Part shown: positions 14,712 through 17,415 of the stretch, one piece after another
Numbering within the stretch: position 1 is the first letter of the stretch
How the letters are laid out: each line of letters opens with the position of its first letter
Notes under the pieces: model-generated
What the model was told of the DNA's origin: nothing
Seen by the model: the letters and a program-made list of their open reading frames with translations, nothing else
Database searches by the model: none
Translations under genes and position numbers: made by a program
Assembly: GCA_900552775.1 (NCBI GenBank)
Contig: USAP01000015.1
Span: 1-17,415 of the forward strand
Length of the DNA: 17,415 nt
DNA from: an uncultured Eubacteriales bacterium
Lineage (GTDB): Bacteria; Bacillota; Clostridia; UMGS1883; UMGS1540
Reading direction: 5' to 3'

Positions 14712-15776
14712 TTATTTTACTTCGACTCTCCAGCCGAGGGGATCTTCAATCTTGCCCCACTGAATTCCCGTTACGGTATCGTATATTTTCTGGCTGACGG
14801 GGCCTATCTCGCCATTTCCGATTGTCATAACTTCGTCTTTGTAACGGAGCTTTCCGACAGGGGAGATAACGGCTGCCGTTCCTGTGCCGAACACTTCTTC
14901 GAGTTTTCCGCTGTGCTGAGCTTCAAGAAGCTCGTCAACGCTTATTCTCTTTTCAACAACATCCATACCCCAGTGTTTGCAGAGATTTATAACAGAGTCG
15001 CGCGTAACGCCGGGAAGTATGCTTCCGTTGAGCATCGGAGTTACAATTTTTCCGTCAATTTTAAAGAAGATATTCATAGCGCCGACTTCTTCTATGTATT
15101 TTCTTTCAACGCCGTCAAGCCAGAGAACCTGGGAATATCCGTCATCGTGAGCTTTAACCTGAGCAATCAGGCTTGCGGCATAGTTTCCGCCTGTTTTTGC
15201 AAAACCCATACCGCCTTTTACGGCACGTACATACTCATCTTCAATCCAGATGCCGACGGGCTTTAATCCGCTTTCATAGTATGCGCCGCTTGGCGAAAGA
15301 ATAATTATGAAAAGATATGTTTTTGAAGGTGCAACTCCCAAAAACTCATCTGTGGCAATTATAAAAGGTCTGATATAAAGGCTTGTGCCTTCCGCTGTCG
15401 GAATCCAGTCTTTGTCAACCGATACAACGGCTTTAACAGCTTCCACAAAATCGTTTTCGTCTATATGGGGAATACAGAGTCTGGTGTTTGAATTGTTCGC
15501 TCTTTTTGCGTTCATGTCAGGACGGAAAAGATAGATTTTGCCGTCTGCACCGCGGTAAGCCTTCATACCTTCAAACATTTCCTGACCGTAGTGGAAAACC
15601 ATAGCGGCAGGGGAAAGAGATATTTTCTCGAAAGGAACAATTCTTGCATCGTGCCATCCCTGTCCTTCGGTGTAATTCATCACGAACATATGGTCCGTAA
15701 ATATTTTGCCGAACCCCAGATTGTTCTGATCAGGTTTAGCGGCAGGCTTTGTTGTTTTGGTGATTTTGATTTCCAT
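14712..15776 (-). CDS. ilvE: Branched-chain-amino-acid aminotransferase (IlvE)
   Basis: A 354-aa fold-type IV PLP-dependent aminotransferase that catalyses the last step of Leu, Ile and Val synthesis (or the first of degradation) with 2-oxoglutarate/glutamate. The length matches the BCAT-II-like subgroup of about 340-360 aa. PLP would be bound at Lys194 in FAKTGGNYA. Other signatures are GQEMFEGMKAYR (64-75), SLYIRPF (132-138), QVLWLDG (216-222), YIEEVGAMNIFF (227-238) and GTGTAA near the C-terminus. ATG 15776 has AAGGAG nine bases ahead. Its own promoter is at 15877-15849. The next gene, tyrA, begins 27 bases after its stop with no terminator, so ilvE probably leads an ilvE-tyrA-aroEK operon. 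Confidence 0.94.
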   Translation of the reverse strand: MEIKITKTTKPAAKPDQNNLGFGKIFTDHMFVMNYTEGQGWHDARIVPFEKISLSPAAMVFHYGQEMFEGMKAYRGADGKIYLFRPDMNAKRANNSNTRLCIPHIDENDFVEAVKAVVSVDKDWIPTAEGTSLYIRPFIIATDEFLGVAPSKTYLFIIILSPSGAYYESGLKPVGIWIEDEYVRAVKGGMGFAKTGGNYAASLIAQVKAHDDGYSQVLWLDGVERKYIEEVGAMNIFFKIDGKIVTPMLNGSILPGVTRDSVINLCKHWGMDVVEKRISVDELLEAQHSGKLEEVFGTGTAAVISPVGKLRYKDEVMTIGNGEIGPVSQKIYDTVTGIQWGKIEDPLGWRVEVK

Positions 15777-15848
15777 GTTTATTCGCTCCTTTATTATTTA
15801 GTAAAATCAATTTAAACTCAAAAAAGCGCCTTTTATACACTTTTTTAT

Positions 15849-15877
15849 ATTATATACCTTTTTTCGCCAATTCTCAA
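15849..15877 (-). promoter_or_regulatory. Sigma-A promoter of the ilvE operon
   Basis: On the minus strand TTGAGA (complement of 15872-15877) and a perfect TATAAT (complement of 15849-15854) are 17 nt apart. The leader to ATG 15776 is about 65 nt, too short for a T-box; no attenuator hairpin was recognised in it. Confidence 0.72.
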
Positions 15878-15894
15878 TAGTTTTTTGCGAAAAC

Positions 15895-15937
15895 AAATAA
15901 AAAAAGTCCGAATATGCCTTTTGGCTTTTATTCGGAC
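15895..15937 (-). terminator. Rho-independent terminator of the aldolase gene
   Basis: GTCCGAATA (15906-15914) and TATTCGGAC (15929-15937) form a 9-bp stem, extended by GCC/GGC around a TTTT loop (15916-15925). On the minus strand the hairpin is followed by a run of seven T (complement of 15899-15905). It lies 22 bases past the aldolase stop and separates that gene from ilvE. Confidence 0.87.
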
Positions 15938-15959
15938 CCGTGTGATCAAATGGTTTTAA

Positions 15960-16616
15960 TCATATATTGTAGTATTTGCTGCCGTTTGCAATAAACTCGT
16001 GTACAGCATTGATTGTGAGCGGATGATAAAGCATCTTGTCAAAAAGTGCAGGCGAAATTGTGAGGGCGGTTACACCGTGCATTGCTGTCATATGAATCTG
16101 CTCAACGTTTGAGAAACTTGCTGCCAGAACTTCTGTGTCAAGACCGGCGTCCGAAAGCATTTTATGAATATTCTCGGCAATTTCTATACCGTTTGTGGAT
16201 ATATTGTCAAGTCTGTTTATATAAGGTGCCACAAAGTCTGCTCCGGCGCATGCGGCAAGCATTGCCTGCTGGGGCGTGAAAATAGCGGTACCCGTAAGTT
16301 TATAGCCTTTTTTATGTAGGTTTTTTATAGCTTTTATTCCGTCTACCGTAACGGGGATTTTAATGTATGTGTTTTCGCCGCTGAAGTCGCATATTCTTTT
16401 TGCTTCTTCCATTATGTCATCGGCAGTTTCGGAAAGAGCCTGAACGTGAAGCATTTTCTCATGTCCTATTATTGCTCTTATTTCCGTTATAAGTGTTTTT
16501 AAGTCTTTTCCTGCTTTTGCCACGATAGAGGGGTTTGTTGTTATGCCGTCAATCGGGTAATAGTCGCATATTCGCGCAATTTGTTCTGTGTCTCCGGAAT
16601 CAATCAAATATTTCAT
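15960..16616 (-). CDS. Fructose-6-phosphate aldolase/transaldolase family protein
   Basis: A 218-aa cytoplasmic class I aldolase of the transaldolase family, small FSA/TalC-like form. The TIM-barrel residues are visible: Asp6; GITTNPS (24-30); Gln59 in the HVQAL segment; the Schiff-base Lys86 in YIKIPVT; GTA (109-111); and Tyr132 in VAPYINRLD. E. coli fructose-6-phosphate aldolase FsaA has Gln59, whereas true transaldolases typically have Glu at that site, so aldolase rather than transaldolase activity is favoured by inference. Possible products are fructose 6-phosphate, or related sugars, from dihydroxyacetone and glyceraldehyde 3-phosphate. ATG 16616 follows GGAGG by eight bases; a promoter (16651-16679) precedes it and a terminator (15895-15937) follows. 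It may equally serve the pentose phosphate pathway. Confidence 0.88.
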   Translation of the reverse strand: MKYLIDSGDTEQIARICDYYPIDGITTNPSIVAKAGKDLKTLITEIRAIIGHEKMLHVQALSETADDIMEEAKRICDFSGENTYIKIPVTVDGIKAIKNLHKKGYKLTGTAIFTPQQAMLAACAGADFVAPYINRLDNISTNGIEIAENIHKMLSDAGLDTEVLAASFSNVEQIHMTAMHGVTALTISPALFDKMLYHPLTINAVHEFIANGSKYYNI

Positions 16617-16650
16617 TTTTGTACCTCCAAATTATCTTTTGAACATTTTT

Positions 16651-16679
16651 ATTATACTACAAAATCAACAAAAAGTAAA
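16651..16679 (-). promoter_or_regulatory. Sigma-A-like promoter of the aldolase gene
   Basis: On the minus strand TTTACT (complement of 16674-16679) and a perfect TATAAT (complement of 16651-16656) are separated by 17 nt. The -35 is weak (four of six). The leader to ATG 16616 is about 30 nt. Confidence 0.6.
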
Positions 16680-16690
16680 GAAGAATATTA

Positions 16691-16725
16691 GACAAAATAG
16701 ACATAAAAATTGATAGAATTTTGTC
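16691..16725. repeat. Inverted repeat between the TRIC-like gene and the aldolase gene
   Basis: GACAAAAT (16691-16698) and ATTTTGTC (16718-16725) are perfect 8-bp inverted repeats, 19 nt apart. The downstream arm on the minus strand contains a perfect TTGACA (complement of 16722-16727), but no convincing -10 follows at 16-18 nt. It could be an operator for the aldolase promoter or a weak end signal for the TRIC-like gene, with no T-run. Confidence 0.35.
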
Positions 16726-16746
16726 AAAGATTTAGTTTTATCCAAT

Positions 16747-17388
16747 TTATTTGATGCGAGGCAGTGCCCATTCGAAATGTGAAGCCAGAATGCGCACGGC
16801 AATTGTAAGTCCGATTCCGCAAAGCATGGCGATTGTGCCGAGAGCTCCGGCCTTAAGTATAAGGTAATAAGAAACAGAGCCTGCGGCAGCCGCAACGGCG
16901 TAGATTTTTTTGCGCAGAACAGACGGAATCTCACATACCATAAGATCACGCAGAACGCCGCCGCCCACGCCGGTCAGAATACCGACGAAAACAGACAGAA
17001 ATGCATTTTCGGAAAATCCGTAAGAGAGTGCAACCTCCGTGCCGCTGACGGCAAAAACTCCCAATCCGATAGCATCGAATATATTTATTGCCGATTTTAA
17101 TTTATCCATTGCGCGCGAAAATGTTTCCTCGTTAAGATATGCAAATATAAATATCACAACAGAGGTTGCAATGGCTGCGGAGACATACACCGGATCCGTA
17201 AAGGCTGCGGGAGGGAAGCTGCCCAAAAGAATATCGCGCATTATTCCTCCGCCTATTGCCGTGACACAGCCGAGAACCGTTATCCCCAGAATATCAAGCC
17301 TTTTTGAAACACCCGATAAAGCCCCGGAAACGGCAAAGGCAATTGTGCCGATAATTTCGATTGTGAAGATAAAATTATCAAATAACAT
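16747..17388 (-). CDS. TRIC/UPF0126-family membrane protein (YicG/YadS-like)
   Basis: A 213-aa inner-membrane protein with seven or so hydrophobic helices, of the trimeric intracellular cation channel (TRIC)/UPF0126 family. The family's two internal glycine-rich repeats are clear: FAVSGALSG followed by GGGIMRDILLG (46-56), and FAVSGTEVA followed by GGGVLRDLM (142-150). Prokaryotic TRIC relatives form potassium-permeable trimers and some UPF0126 proteins have been linked to glycine or other small-molecule transport, so substrate and direction cannot be stated from sequence. ATG 17388 is preceded by CGGAGTG (complement of 17394-17400). The promoter lies beyond the window. It seems unrelated to the downstream aldolase, which has its own promoter. 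Confidence 0.9.
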   Translation of the reverse strand: MLFDNFIFTIEIIGTIAFAVSGALSGVSKRLDILGITVLGCVTAIGGGIMRDILLGSFPPAAFTDPVYVSAAIATSVVIFIFAYLNEETFSRAMDKLKSAINIFDAIGLGVFAVSGTEVALSYGFSENAFLSVFVGILTGVGGGVLRDLMVCEIPSVLRKKIYAVAAAAGSVSYYLILKAGALGTIAMLCGIGLTIAVRILASHFEWALPRIK

Positions 17389-17415
17389 TTAATCACTCCG
17401 ATTCATCGCTTTATG

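Noticed and set aside
14337..15266. 309-codon open frame on the plus strand, opposite ilvE and tyrA
   Set aside because: It runs antisense through two clearly recognised genes, crosses their boundary, has a Phe/Tyr/Cys-rich composition of no known family and no Shine-Dalgarno; it is a shadow frame.
15777..15848. T-box or leader-peptide attenuator for ilvE
   Set aside because: The leader is only about 65 nt; no T-box sequence, leader frame or terminator-antiterminator pair is visible.
1..17415. Mobile element, prophage, CRISPR array, defence system or unusual new gene cluster
   Set aside because: I looked for transposase or integrase motifs, regularly spaced repeats, attachment-like direct repeats and unfamiliar large frames; all long frames belong to known core families.

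Overview
The window looks like a chromosomal segment from a spore-forming Firmicute of the class Clostridia. The case rests on sporulation genes (ylbJ, yqfC, yqfD, a SpoVB-type flippase), strong Gram-positive ribosome-binding sites, and a gene order matching the known Bacillus/Clostridium block yqfC-yqfD-phoH-yqfF-ybeY-era-yqzL-recO. I cannot name a genus. I see no insertion sequence, phage gene, tRNA, rRNA or CRISPR array; this is a dense core-genome region with gaps of mostly under 130 bases.

Layout. (1) 98-1519, plus: an M20-family amidohydrolase behind its own sigma-A-like promoter. (2) 1503-2540, minus: ylbJ, a sporulation membrane protein, overlapping the amidohydrolase tail to tail and divergent from the next cluster. 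(3) 2621-10884, plus: a run of nine closely packed or overlapping genes: yqfC, yqfD, phoH, the 7TM-HD gene (yqfF/pgpH), ybeY, era, a small yqzL-like gene, recO, and a SpoVB/MurJ-type flippase. (4) 10898-12674, plus: an acyl-CoA synthetase-like enzyme with a good promoter and a hairpin terminator. (5) 15877-12613, minus: ilvE, tyrA and a fused aroE-aroK gene, apparently one amino-acid biosynthesis operon. (6) 16679-15895, minus: a fructose-6-phosphate aldolase/transaldolase-like gene with promoter and terminator. (7) 17388-16747, minus: a TRIC/UPF0126 membrane protein.

How the genes fit together. The long plus-strand cluster joins mother-cell sporulation functions (YqfC, YqfD) to core RNA and ribosome functions (PhoH, YbeY, Era), c-di-AMP turnover (PgpH type), DNA repair (RecO) and an envelope flippase. 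The minus-strand operon supplies shikimate-pathway steps (dehydrogenase plus kinase in one polypeptide), prephenate dehydrogenase and a branched-chain aminotransferase.

The most unusual points are: ybeY has no ATG, GTG or TTG at its conserved N-terminus and appears to start at ACG, with its Shine-Dalgarno inside the loop of an inverted repeat; the aroE-aroK fusion; a 47-codon yqzL-like gene overlapping recO by 59 nt; and a terminator for the acyl-CoA synthetase that lies within the antisense of the aroK coding end. I did not find evidence of a wholly new system.
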